This document shows positions 53,984-64,000 of a stretch of 64,000 nucleotides of DNA, in pieces. The translations under genes and the position numbers were made by a program. The stretch is taken from assembly GCF_001665625.1 (NCBI RefSeq), contig NZ_LZSY01000107.1:24431-88430 (forward strand). Direction: 5' to 3'. The notes below the pieces were generated by a model. The model searched no databases. It saw only the letters and a list, made by a program, of their open reading frames with translations, and was not told where the DNA came from. Numbering within the stretch: the stretch's first letter is position 1; the number at the start of each line of letters is the position of its first letter. Source of the DNA: Mycolicibacterium peregrinum. GTDB lineage: Bacteria > Actinomycetota > Actinomycetes > Mycobacteriales > Mycobacteriaceae.

Positions 53984-54619
53984 CTAGTCCGAGGAGGCAG
54001 CAGACGCCTCTGACCCGGCCAATTGTTTGCTACGGCGCTGCAGAACCCGAGTGAGAGCGGCCGCCCCGGCAACACCGAGAACCAACACGATCGCGAGTGC
54101 CGTCCACGGGAAATCCGGGGTGGAAATCTCGCCGACGAAATTCTTCGCAGACAACACCGGATTACCGGTCTTGGCCACGTCCTGACCCGCCTCCAAAGTC
54201 ACCCGATCGACCGTCGGGCTGTAGGTACCCGCGAACGACGGACTCAGCGCCAGCACGGTCGCGCCCGGATTCGCCTGCCCGACCTCGGTGGCGATGTCAC
54301 GCAACGGCGTGTCGATCCCCGGGTTGCTCGGCAGCACGACGATCTTGAGGTCGATACCTTCCTGCCTGGCGTCGCTGACGACCTGACGAAGACCGTCGAC
54401 GTCGGCGGCGGGGGCACTCACCCCGTCATCGCGAACGTCGGCCTGCACAGCCGCCATGCACTTGGCCACCCCGTCGGGATGCGCCGCATCGAGCCCTACG
54501 GTGTCGCACACCTCGACCGGAATGTAGGCCGGCAGGAACGGGATGACATGGGGTCCGGTCACGTCAGGCACGGTACGCGGCGTCCACCGACCCCAGCGAG
54601 GCGACACGGGAATCGTCAT
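53984..54619 (-). CDS. Membrane-anchored protein, Rv1476-like
   Basis: A 211-residue protein conserved between acn and ripA. The N-terminal two thirds form a soluble alpha/beta domain (RQEGIDLKIVVLPSNPGIDT, then PLRDIATEVG and ATVLALSPSFAGTYSP). A single C-terminal helix lies at about residues 177-197 (WTALAIVLVLGVAGAAALT) before a basic tail. It is probably anchored with the domain outside. ATG at 54619 is a guess; a longer frame reaches 54715 across the acn promoter. The function is unknown. Confidence 0.75.
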   Translation of the reverse strand: MTIPVSPRWGRWTPRTVPDVTGPHVIPFLPAYIPVEVCDTVGLDAAHPDGVAKCMAAVQADVRDDGVSAPAADVDGLRQVVSDARQEGIDLKIVVLPSNPGIDTPLRDIATEVGQANPGATVLALSPSFAGTYSPTVDRVTLEAGQDVAKTGNPVLSAKNFVGEISTPDFPWTALAIVLVLGVAGAAALTRVLQRRSKQLAGSEASAASSD

Positions 54620-54717
54620 CGCATCGGTACCGCGGAGGGATCTCAGACGGATCCAACCGACCGGGTAGCAACGCGAACGCGACAAGGGAAGACTGGACCC
54701 CGGCCCGCTGGCCATTG

Positions 54718-54731
54718 CAGGACAAGCGTAC

Positions 54732-54733
<2 letters not shown>
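54718..54733. promoter_or_regulatory. AcnR operator in the acn promoter
   Basis: CAGGACaagcGTACTG matches the operator CAGNACnnncGTACTG described for Corynebacterium glutamicum AcnR at every specified position. It ends one base before the -10 hexamer, so a bound repressor would block RNA polymerase. Confidence 0.8.
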
Positions 54734-57620
<2,887 letters not shown>

Positions 57621-57687
57621 TCCTGTCCGGACTGACCGAAGCACGTAAGGACAGCGCCAACGGGCGCTTGCGCGAGGAGTGGTCTGA

Positions 57688-58266
57688 ATGCCCCGGGTAA
57701 CGGACGACCATCTCGCGGCCCGGCGCCGTCAGATCCTTGACGGCGCCAGGCGCTGCTTCGGCCAGTACGGATATGAGAGTGCGACCGTGCGGCGGCTCGA
57801 AGAAACCATCGGGCTCTCGCGCGGCGCAATCTTTCACCACTTCAAGGACAAGGACACCTTGTTCTTCGAACTGGCCCGCGAGGACGCCGAGCGGATGGCC
57901 GAAGTGGCTGCCCGCGAAGGGTTGATCCAGGTGATGCGAAACATGCTCGCCGCCCCCGAGCAGTTCGACTGGCTGGCCACCCGGCTGGAGATCGCCCGAA
58001 AGTTGCGCAACGACCCGGCTTTTCACCGCGGCTGGGCGGAACGGTCCGCCGAGCTGGACGCCACGGTCACTGAGCGCCTACGCCGGCAGAAGCAGGCCGG
58101 CCGACTGCGTGACGACGTACCGAGTGCGGTCCTGCACATCTACCTGGACCTCGTGCTCGACGGCCTGGTGGCGCGGATCGCCTCCGGCGAGGATCCGAAG
58201 AACCTCACCGCGGTACTCGATCTGGTGGAGGCCAGCGTGCGCCAACAGACGCCGGCGGACAGCTGA
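57688..58266 (+). CDS. acnR: TetR-family repressor of aconitase, AcnR
   Basis: A 192-residue TetR protein. The helix-turn-helix at residues 10-55 contains RRQILDGARRCFGQYGYESA and LEETIGLSRGAIFHHFKDKD. The gene is directly downstream of acn, and an AcnR-type operator lies in the acn promoter. Corynebacterial AcnR and the M. tuberculosis homologue Rv1474c repress acn, responding to iron/citrate-type ligands. GAGGAG lies upstream of the ATG at 57688. Confidence 0.93.
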   Translation: MPRVTDDHLAARRRQILDGARRCFGQYGYESATVRRLEETIGLSRGAIFHHFKDKDTLFFELAREDAERMAEVAAREGLIQVMRNMLAAPEQFDWLATRLEIARKLRNDPAFHRGWAERSAELDATVTERLRRQKQAGRLRDDVPSAVLHIYLDLVLDGLVARIASGEDPKNLTAVLDLVEASVRQQTPADS

Positions 58267-58295
58267 ATCCCGCTACTCCGCAGCGCTTGTGCTCG

Positions 58296-58490
58296 TCATA
58301 CCCTGGCCCGGGTGCGGTGATTGGGCCCACCGCGGCTGCGCATCGTCGTTCCCGACTCACGCAGCAAGCTGTGGATCGAGCCATAGGAACGTCCCGTAGT
58401 AGCCACCAACGAGCGGATGCTGGCACCCGCCTCGTATTCCTTCCGAAGCTCGGTCAGCAGTTCGCCGCGATTCTTGTTCATATCCCTCAT
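58296..58490 (-). CDS. Very small helix-turn-helix protein (Rv1473A-like)
   Basis: A 64-residue basic protein consisting of one helix-turn-helix: GELLTELRKEYEAGASIRSL leading to VATTGRSYGSIHSLLRESG. It resembles the C-terminal DNA-binding part of Lsr2-like or resolvase-type proteins. The tail is Arg-rich. ATG at 58490 is six bases from GGGAG; ATGs at 58496 and 58481 are alternatives. The order between acnR and the ABC-F gene matches Rv1473A. The target is unknown. Confidence 0.8.
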   Translation of the reverse strand: MRDMNKNRGELLTELRKEYEAGASIRSLVATTGRSYGSIHSLLRESGTTMRSRGGPNHRTRARV

Positions 58491-58567
58491 CGACATCTCC
58501 CAGATTGTGATGTCCCGACGGGTACCCACACTAGAAACCCCACACACACCGATGGGTCGATTTGTCC

Positions 58568-58586
58568 AACGTCTTAAATTGACGTT
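58568..58586. promoter_or_regulatory. Inverted repeat AACGTC-N7-GACGTT downstream of the ABC-F gene
   Basis: Perfect 6-bp arms at 58568-58573 and 58581-58586 lie between the ABC-F stop and the small HTH gene. A TAGTGT -10-like hexamer for the HTH gene is at 58533-58528. It could be an operator or a weak hairpin. Confidence 0.35.
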
Positions 58587-58619
58587 CTCGAAGATGCGGC
58601 GGTCCTTGAGGATTCGCGG

Positions 58620-60248
58620 TCAGGCGAGCTCGATGAGGTCCCGGTATTCGGTGGACCAGAAGTCCTCGGTACCGTCCGGCAGCAGCACCACTCGCTGCGG
58701 ATCGAGAGCCTCGGCTGCACCCGGATCGTGCGTCACCAACACCACCGCGCCCTGGTAACTGCGCAGCGCATCGAGAACCTGCTCGCGTGACGCTGGATCG
58801 AGGTTGTTGGTGGGCTCGTCGAGCAACAGCACATTGGCCGTAGAGGCAACCAGACCGGCGAGAGCCAACCGCGTCTTCTCACCGCCCGAGAGAGTGCCCG
58901 CCGGCTGATCGAGCTGTGGTCCGGTGAACATGAAGGCGCCCAACAGGCCTCGGAGATCCTGCTCGCCGGTGTCGGGTGCGGCGTGGCGGATGTTCTCCCA
59001 GACCGTCGCCCCGTTGTCGAGCGTGTCGTGCTCCTGGGCGAAGTACCCGATCTTGCACCCGTGACCAGGTTCCAGTGCTCCGGCGTCGGCAGTCTCGGCG
59101 CCGGCGAGCAGTCGCAGCAGGGTGGTCTTGCCGGCACCGTTGAGGCCGAGTACGACCACCCGGGATCCGCGGTCGATGGCCAGGTCGACACCGGTGAAGA
59201 TCTCCAGCGACCCGTACGTCTTGGTGAGCCCCTTGGCCACCAGCGGGGTCTTACCGCACGGCGCCGGGGTGGGGAACTTGATCCGGGCCACCTTGTCGGC
59301 CACGCGCTCGGCATCGAGCTCGGCGATCATGCGGTCGGCTCGGCGCAACATGTTCTGGGCGGCAACGGCTTTGGTCGCCTTTGCGCCCATCTTGGCGGCC
59401 TGGGCCCGCAACGCACCGGCCTTCTTCTCGGCATTGGCGCGTTCGCGGCGGCGGCGCTGCTCATCGGTCGCGCGCGCGTCGAGGTACTTCTTCCAGCCCA
59501 TGTTGTAGACGTCGGCCTCACCGCGCACCGCGTCCAGGAACCACACCCGGTTGACGACCTCGTCGAGCAGGTCGACATCGTGACTGATGACCACAAGCCC
59601 ACCGGTGTGGTTGTGCAGGAAGTCCCGCAGCCAGCCGATCGAGTCTGCGTCGAGGTGGTTGGTCGGCTCGTCGAGTAAGAGAGTCGTGGCCGACCCCGAA
59701 CCGGTGTCGCTCGCCGCGAACAGGATGCGGGCCAGCTCGACGCGGCGGCGCTGACCGCCGGACAGCGTCCGCAGCGGCTGCGTCAGCACCCGGTCCGGCA
59801 GGCCCAGGCTCGCGCAGATGCGACCGGCCTCACTCTCGGCTGCGTAACCGCCCAGTGCCGAGAACCGTTCTTCGAGCTGACCGTACTTTCGGACCGCCTT
59901 GTCGCGAGCCGCGTCGTCGGCGACCTCGGCCATCAAGACCTGCTGCTTCTCCAAGTCCGCCAGCAGCGTGTCGAGACCGCGGGCCGACAACACCCGGTCA
60001 CGGGCCATGACGTCGAGGTCACCCTCTTTGGGATCCTGTGGCAGGTAACCGATTTCACCGGTGGTTGTGACAGACCCGGCGTACGGCTCGCCCTCCCCCG
60101 CCAGAATTCTCATCGTGGTGGTCTTGCCTGCGCCGTTGCGCCCGACCAGTCCGATCCGGTCACCGGGCTGCACCCGCAGCGCCGAGCCCTCGAAGGACAG
60201 CAGCGTGCGCGCGCCGGCGCGGACCTCCAGGTCCGTTGCGGTGATCAC
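58620..60248 (-). CDS. ABC-F family ATPase (Rv1473-like)
   Basis: A 542-residue soluble protein with two ABC cassettes and no membrane domain. First cassette: Walker A GRNGAGKTT at about residue 37, signature LSGGQRRRVELA near 165. Second cassette: Walker A GLNGAGKTT near 370, signature LSGGEKTRLALA near 455. The charged interdomain linker (RRRRERANAEKKAGALRAQA) would contact the ribosomal P/E site. ABC-F proteins modulate translation or protect ribosomes from antibiotics; annotation of the homologue as a macrolide exporter is not supported by the architecture. Confidence 0.94.
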   Translation of the reverse strand: MITATDLEVRAGARTLLSFEGSALRVQPGDRIGLVGRNGAGKTTTMRILAGEGEPYAGSVTTTGEIGYLPQDPKEGDLDVMARDRVLSARGLDTLLADLEKQQVLMAEVADDAARDKAVRKYGQLEERFSALGGYAAESEAGRICASLGLPDRVLTQPLRTLSGGQRRRVELARILFAASDTGSGSATTLLLDEPTNHLDADSIGWLRDFLHNHTGGLVVISHDVDLLDEVVNRVWFLDAVRGEADVYNMGWKKYLDARATDEQRRRRERANAEKKAGALRAQAAKMGAKATKAVAAQNMLRRADRMIAELDAERVADKVARIKFPTPAPCGKTPLVAKGLTKTYGSLEIFTGVDLAIDRGSRVVVLGLNGAGKTTLLRLLAGAETADAGALEPGHGCKIGYFAQEHDTLDNGATVWENIRHAAPDTGEQDLRGLLGAFMFTGPQLDQPAGTLSGGEKTRLALAGLVASTANVLLLDEPTNNLDPASREQVLDALRSYQGAVVLVTHDPGAAEALDPQRVVLLPDGTEDFWSTEYRDLIELA

Positions 60249-60273
60249 GCTGCGGTCCTCCTAGGTATGTGTC

Positions 60274-61104
60274 TTACTTCTCGTCGGTAAATATCGGGTC
60301 GCGCTTCTCCGCGCGCGCGGCAACCGCTTCCTCAAAGTTTGCGGTGAGCAGACGCACGAAGAGTTGTCCCAGGCCCTCGGCCTGCATGTGCCCCTCCAGG
60401 CTAGCGGCGTCCAGTCCACTCCAAAGTGTGCGCTTGGTCAACTCGATACCCGGCCGGGAGAACGCCGCCATCCGGTCCGCCATGTCGTAGCACGTCTCTA
60501 GCAGGGCCTCCTCGGCCACCACACTGGATACCAGACCGATGCGTGCTGCCTCCTGAGCGTCGACGTCACGGCCGGTCAACATGATCTCGAAAGCGCGCGA
60601 CGAGCCGATGGCGCGTGGCAGCAGGTAGGACAAGCCCAGCTCACTGGCGGTGAGCCCGTTGTTGATCCCCGCGGCGCGGAAGTAGGCGCCCTCGGCGGCC
60701 ACCCGGACGTCACAGGCCAGCGCGAGGCAGAGCCCGCCGCCGATGGCCGCGCCGTTGACCGCTGCGATCACCGGCTGGTGCAGCCGCCGTAGGGCGAGGA
60801 TCACATCGTCGAGAATCTCCATCGACCGCAATGCGTACGTCGGCCTGGTCAAACCGGCCACGTGCGGCACCGACCCGGCCGACTTGTGATCGGCCCCGGA
60901 GGAGAACCCCCGACCGGCCCCGGTCAGCACGACAACGCGCACGCTGTTGTCATAGCGCAGGTCTTCCAGGACGCCCTTGAGCGGGACCATGACGTCGAAC
61001 GCCATCGAGTTCATCCGCTCGGGCCGGTTGAGGGTCACCAGGGCGACGTCCGAGCGGGGGCGGTCGACCAGGACGAATTCGTTCTGCGCAGTCACGGTCA
61101 GCAC
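60274..61104 (-). CDS. echA12: Enoyl-CoA hydratase/isomerase EchA12
   Basis: A 276-residue crotonase-fold protein. The oxyanion-hole segments are GRGFSSGADHKS (about 67-78) and AAIGGGLCLALACDV (about 119-133). A glutamate in TASELGLSYLLPRAIG occupies the catalytic-loop region. The product is probably a hydratase or isomerase in fatty-acid breakdown; the substrate is not deducible. The order with trx and ABC-F matches Rv1472. GTG at 61104 is used; no clear Shine-Dalgarno is present. Confidence 0.9.
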   Translation of the reverse strand: MLTVTAQNEFVLVDRPRSDVALVTLNRPERMNSMAFDVMVPLKGVLEDLRYDNSVRVVVLTGAGRGFSSGADHKSAGSVPHVAGLTRPTYALRSMEILDDVILALRRLHQPVIAAVNGAAIGGGLCLALACDVRVAAEGAYFRAAGINNGLTASELGLSYLLPRAIGSSRAFEIMLTGRDVDAQEAARIGLVSSVVAEEALLETCYDMADRMAAFSRPGIELTKRTLWSGLDAASLEGHMQAEGLGQLFVRLLTANFEEAVAARAEKRDPIFTDEK

Positions 61105-61122
61105 GCTATCGCGTGCCGGCGC

Positions 61123-61497
61123 TCACATCTGTTCTGCGTCGCCCTGAGCGGCCTGCTCTTTCATGGCCGCGTCGATGTCGAACTCCTTGATCTTCTGGAC
61201 GAGGTCCTCCAGTGCAGCCGGTGGCAGCGCCCCGGCCTGGTTGAAGACCAACTTGCCCTTCTTGAAGGCCATCAGGGTGGGGATCGAGCGGATCTCGGCT
61301 GCCGCGGCGAGCGCCTGCTCGGCCTCGGTATCGACCTTGGCGAAGACCACATCGGGGTGGTTCTCGGAAGCAGCCTTGTATGTCGGCGCGAAGGCCCGGC
61401 ACGGTCCGCACCACGACGCCCAGAAATCGACCAACACGATCTCGTTGTCCTTGACGATGTTGTCGAACTGTTCTGTGGTGATGTCCTGCGTACTCAC
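61123..61497 (-). CDS. Thioredoxin
   Basis: A 124-residue thioredoxin with the active site WASWCGPCRAFAP at about residues 27-39 and the cis-proline loop IRSIPTLMAFKKGK. It has a C-terminal extension of about 15 residues rich in Glu/Ala. It reduces disulfides in the cytoplasm. It corresponds to Rv1471, named TrxB1 in M. tuberculosis although it is a thioredoxin, not a reductase. It lies 18 bases upstream of echA12, likely co-transcribed. Confidence 0.95.
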   Translation of the reverse strand: MSTQDITTEQFDNIVKDNEIVLVDFWASWCGPCRAFAPTYKAASENHPDVVFAKVDTEAEQALAAAAEIRSIPTLMAFKKGKLVFNQAGALPPAALEDLVQKIKEFDIDAAMKEQAAQGDAEQM

Positions 61498-61541
61498 ACT
61501 TTTCCTAACGTCGGGGCTTAGCGGCCTGTTCCCAGCCTATT

Positions 61542-62639
61542 TCAGTACAGCCTGGCCAGCGCGGTTTCGGCGTGGTAGCCGGTGAAGCCGCCGAGCGTGT
61601 CGTCACGCAGCCGATTCACCCAACCCGGATCCGCCAGCAGGGCTCGGCCGATCGCCACGATGTCGAGCTCTTCGGCCGTGAACTGCGCCAACAGTCGATC
61701 GACCGGGGCCGGCTCGATGGGATCGCCATCTCGCTTTCCGGGTTGGAACTCGGTTGCCAGTCCGACCGATCCCACCCCGATCACCGGCACACCGGTGATC
61801 TTCTTGGTCCAGCCGGCCAGGCTCAGATCCGAGCCCGGGAACGCGGGGATGTACACGCGCCGGGTCGACGGATGCAGCACGTCGACACCCGCGGCGACCA
61901 ACGGTGCCAGTACCTGCTCCAACTCAGCCGGGGTTTCGACGAGCTGTGCGTCGTAGGCGTTGGCCTTCCACTGCGAGAAGCGGTAGATGATCGGGAATCC
62001 GGTACCGACGGCTTCGCGCACCGCCGCGACGACCTCGGCCGGGAAGCGGGTCCGCGCTGCCGGCGAGCCGCCGTAGGAATCGGTGCGCTGATTCGTCTTC
62101 TCCCAGAGAAACTCGTCGAGCAGATAACCGTGGGCGGAGTGCAACTCGACAGCGTCGAATCCAACAGCCTTGGCATTGCGGGCCGCCTCCGCGAACTGCG
62201 CTGCGACACCACCCAATTCATCGGTCCGCAGTGCCCGGCCCCTGGCAACGCCCACACTGTTGACACCCGAGGGGCTGACCGGGACCACCCCGTCACGGTC
62301 GGCACGTTCGGCACCCTGATGCCACAGTTGCGCAGCGATCACGGCGCCTTGAGCATGTACCGCGTCGATGACGGCCCGCCAGCCGTCGAGCGCCTCGGTA
62401 CCGGACAGCGTCGGGATGCTGAACGGCCAGCCCGCGGCCGGATCCGTCAACCGCACCCCCTCGGTGATGATCAGGCCGACGCCACCGGCTGCGCGACGGG
62501 CGTAGTAGTCCGCCACGTCGGTGCCCGGCACACCACCGGGCGACGCCGCTCTGGTCATCGGTGCCATCGCGAAGCGATTCGGGATCGTCAGCGATCCGAC
62601 GGTCAACGGACTGAACAGGTCGCGGGGAGTTTGGCTCAC
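61542..62639 (-). CDS. Old Yellow Enzyme-family FMN ene-reductase
   Basis: A 365-residue TIM-barrel flavoenzyme. Motifs are NRFAMAPMTRA at about 21-31, AAQLWHQGAERA near 99, the substrate-binding histidine region AVELHSAHGYLLDEFLWEKT near 170, and VDIVAIGRALLADPGWV near 330. These reduce activated alkenes using NAD(P)H. It resembles NemA/xenobiotic-type alkene reductases. GTG at 62639; no Shine-Dalgarno seen. It is divergent from the DUF222 gene. Confidence 0.93.
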   Translation of the reverse strand: MSQTPRDLFSPLTVGSLTIPNRFAMAPMTRAASPGGVPGTDVADYYARRAAGGVGLIITEGVRLTDPAAGWPFSIPTLSGTEALDGWRAVIDAVHAQGAVIAAQLWHQGAERADRDGVVPVSPSGVNSVGVARGRALRTDELGGVAAQFAEAARNAKAVGFDAVELHSAHGYLLDEFLWEKTNQRTDSYGGSPAARTRFPAEVVAAVREAVGTGFPIIYRFSQWKANAYDAQLVETPAELEQVLAPLVAAGVDVLHPSTRRVYIPAFPGSDLSLAGWTKKITGVPVIGVGSVGLATEFQPGKRDGDPIEPAPVDRLLAQFTAEELDIVAIGRALLADPGWVNRLRDDTLGGFTGYHAETALARLY

Positions 62640-62781
62640 TTGGGCGTCAACGCCCCGTGGGACCGGCCGATTCCGATTTACTCAGCGCGAGTTGGGGGGC
62701 GACGTCAGTCGTCGCGACCATCGGAACTGTCACCGATGTCCTGAGACATCACAACCCGCTTGTCGTACCGCAGTGGCATAA

Positions 62782-62797
62782 TCGAACACATGTTCGA
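62782..62797. promoter_or_regulatory. Perfect mycobacterial SOS (LexA) box
   Basis: TCGAACACATGTTCGA fits the mycobacterial LexA consensus TCGAAC-N4-GTTCGA exactly. It overlaps the ATG (62790) of the downstream gene and abuts a CATAAT -10-like hexamer (62777-62782) seven bases from the start codon. Confidence 0.85.
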
Positions 62798-64000
62798 CGC
62801 TGATTCCGATGTGGCTCTGATCGACCGGATCAGTGCCGCGGCGCGGGCGGAGTCGGCGGCGATCGCGGGGCGCCTGGCCGCGATCGGGGCGTTGGACAGC
62901 CTGCGGGAACAGGAGTTGGCCGAGTCGATCTTTTGGACCACCGACCCGTTCGAAGAAGTCTCTGCCGAAGTATCGGCGGCGTTGCGGATCAGCCGCGGCC
63001 GGGCCGGTACCCAGATTCATCACGCCCGGGTATTACGCGACAAACTCCCGTTGGTGGCGGCCCGGTTCGCTGCCGGCGACATTGATTATCGGGTGGTGCG
63101 GATGATCATCGCCCGCACCGGCATCGTCGATCCCGCAGTCTGGGCCGGACTGGATGAAGAACTCGCCGCCCGGGCCCATCGGTGGATGCGGCTGTCTGAA
63201 CGGCAGTTGCGGGATCGGGTGGATCAGTGGATCGCCAAACTCGACCCCCACGGGGTGCGGGTCCCACCCCCGATCGATGACGGGCGGTTTGTGCAGGTGG
63301 AGGCGAGCAGCCCAGGCATGGCGTCGATCTGGGCCAATGTGCACGCCGCTGACGGGGTCGCGTTGAGTCAACGCCTCGATGCGGTGGCTGACACGGTGTG
63401 CAGCCACGATCCGCGCACCCGGGAGCAGCGCCGCGCTGATGCGGTGGGGCCGGTGGCCCGACTGGAATCCCGCATGCCGTGTCTGTGTCGGCGTGAGGAC
63501 TGCCCGGCCGCACAGCAGCGGGCGGCCGCCGATGCCGCGGTGGTGCATGTGCTGGCCGACCAATCCACCGTGAACGGCACCTGTGATGATCCGGGCTATC
63601 TGGTCGGCCACGGCATCGTGCCCGCCGAATCCGTGCGTGATCTGGCCGCCACCGGCACGGTCAAACCCGTGCGCATGCCCACCGGGAACGCGCCCAAGCC
63701 CACTGAGCCTGCCGAGCCGAAGGATCCCGGTGAGCCTGCCGAAGCGGCCGAGCCCACTGAGCCCGCCGACACGGCTGAGGCCGCTGCTGCCGGCGAGCCG
63801 CAGTACCGCCCCTCGGTAGCACTGTCAGAATTCATTCGGTGGCGGGACCTGACGTGCCGGTTCCCCGGCTGTGACGCCCCGGCTGAACGCTGCGATGTCG
63901 ACCACACCGCGCCCTGGCCCGCCGGGCCGACGCATCCGTCGAACACCAAACTATTTTGCCGGGCACACCATTTGGTGAAAACGTTCTGCCCCGGCTGGAC
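62790..64000 (+). CDS. DUF222/HNH endonuclease-domain protein, 13E12 family (3' end outside window)
   Basis: 403 residues are visible. DUF222 covers about 10-300, with conserved segments AALRISRGRAGTQIHHARVL and WIAKLDPHGVRV. A low-complexity Pro/Glu/Ala linker spans about 305-345. The start of an HNH nuclease domain follows: RDLTCRFPGCDAPAERCDVD, then HTAPWPAGPTHPSNTKL and FCRAHHLVKT. These repeat-family proteins are abundant in mycobacteria, and several are LexA-regulated in M. tuberculosis. The ATG lies within a perfect SOS box and transcription is probably leaderless. Biological role unknown. Confidence 0.9.
   Translation, partial: MFDADSDVALIDRISAAARAESAAIAGRLAAIGALDSLREQELAESIFWTTDPFEEVSAEVSAALRISRGRAGTQIHHARVLRDKLPLVAARFAAGDIDYRVVRMIIARTGIVDPAVWAGLDEELAARAHRWMRLSERQLRDRVDQWIAKLDPHGVRVPPPIDDGRFVQVEASSPGMASIWANVHAADGVALSQRLDAVADTVCSHDPRTREQRRADAVGPVARLESRMPCLCRREDCPAAQQRAAADAAVVHVLADQSTVNGTCDDPGYLVGHGIVPAESVRDLAATGTVKPVRMPTGNAPKPTEPAEPKDPGEPAEAAEPTEPADTAEAAAAGEPQYRPSVALSEFIRWRDLTCRFPGCDAPAERCDVDHTAPWPAGPTHPSNTKLFCRAHHLVKTFCPGW

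Overview
The window is high-GC actinobacterial DNA and reads as the chromosome of a mycobacterium, probably a fast-growing Mycolicibacterium-type species. The gene order matches the stretch that in Mycobacterium tuberculosis runs, in reverse, from dnaE1 (Rv1547) through ileS (Rv1536), the mutAB/meaB block (Rv1492-1496), hemH-inhA-mabA (Rv1485-1483), moxR1-ripBA (Rv1479-1477), acn (Rv1475c) and on to trx (Rv1471). Locus tags are from memory and are comparisons only. No rRNA, tRNA, CRISPR array, insertion sequence or integrase was found.

Region 1 (1-15.3 kb) is housekeeping. It holds the 5' part of dnaE1, a TetR regulator, an ECF42-type sigma factor beside its DGPF partner, RarD, an RluA-type pseudouridine synthase, lspA and an L-asparaginase. 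Two tandemly duplicated small secreted proteins follow, then dinB, a small S4 protein, and ileS behind a T-box leader.

Region 2 (15.3-32.8 kb) is a cell-envelope lipid island. A five-gene leftward run encodes a Mas/Pks5-type polyketide synthase, a PapA acyltransferase, a FadD fatty-acyl-AMP ligase, a Gap/Sap-like membrane protein and a secreted PE-PPE-domain acyltransferase. A convergent MmpL transporter completes the set. This is the gene content of the mycobacterial acyltrehalose systems (DAT/PAT, TPP, LOS), here without glycosyltransferases. At its ileS end sit a truncated condensation-type protein, a small HTH regulator and a seven-helix membrane protein. A nearly identical short palindrome occurs in both large intergenic regions bounding the island.

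Region 3 (32.8-44.7 kb) has a LipL-type esterase, a DUF4333 lipoprotein and the methylmalonyl-CoA mutase operon mutA-mutB-meaB, which could supply methyl-branched polyketide synthesis. It also has a TVP38-type membrane protein, a TetR gene with an operator over its own promoter, a deazaflavin-type protein, a RES/Xre toxin-antitoxin pair with four promoter iterons, and an SPFH/NfeD pair.

Region 4 (44.7-62.6 kb) is core envelope and metabolism: hemH, inhA, mabA, the VWA-DUF58-MoxR group, the RipB/RipA hydrolases, and acn with its TetR repressor and a near-textbook AcnR operator. A tiny HTH protein, an ABC-F ATPase, EchA12, thioredoxin and an Old Yellow Enzyme follow. The right edge opens a DUF222/HNH (13E12-type) gene whose start codon lies inside a perfect mycobacterial SOS box.

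Several regulators appear to be leaderless: a -10 hexamer ends 6-8 bases before the start codon. All promoter and operator calls are by eye.
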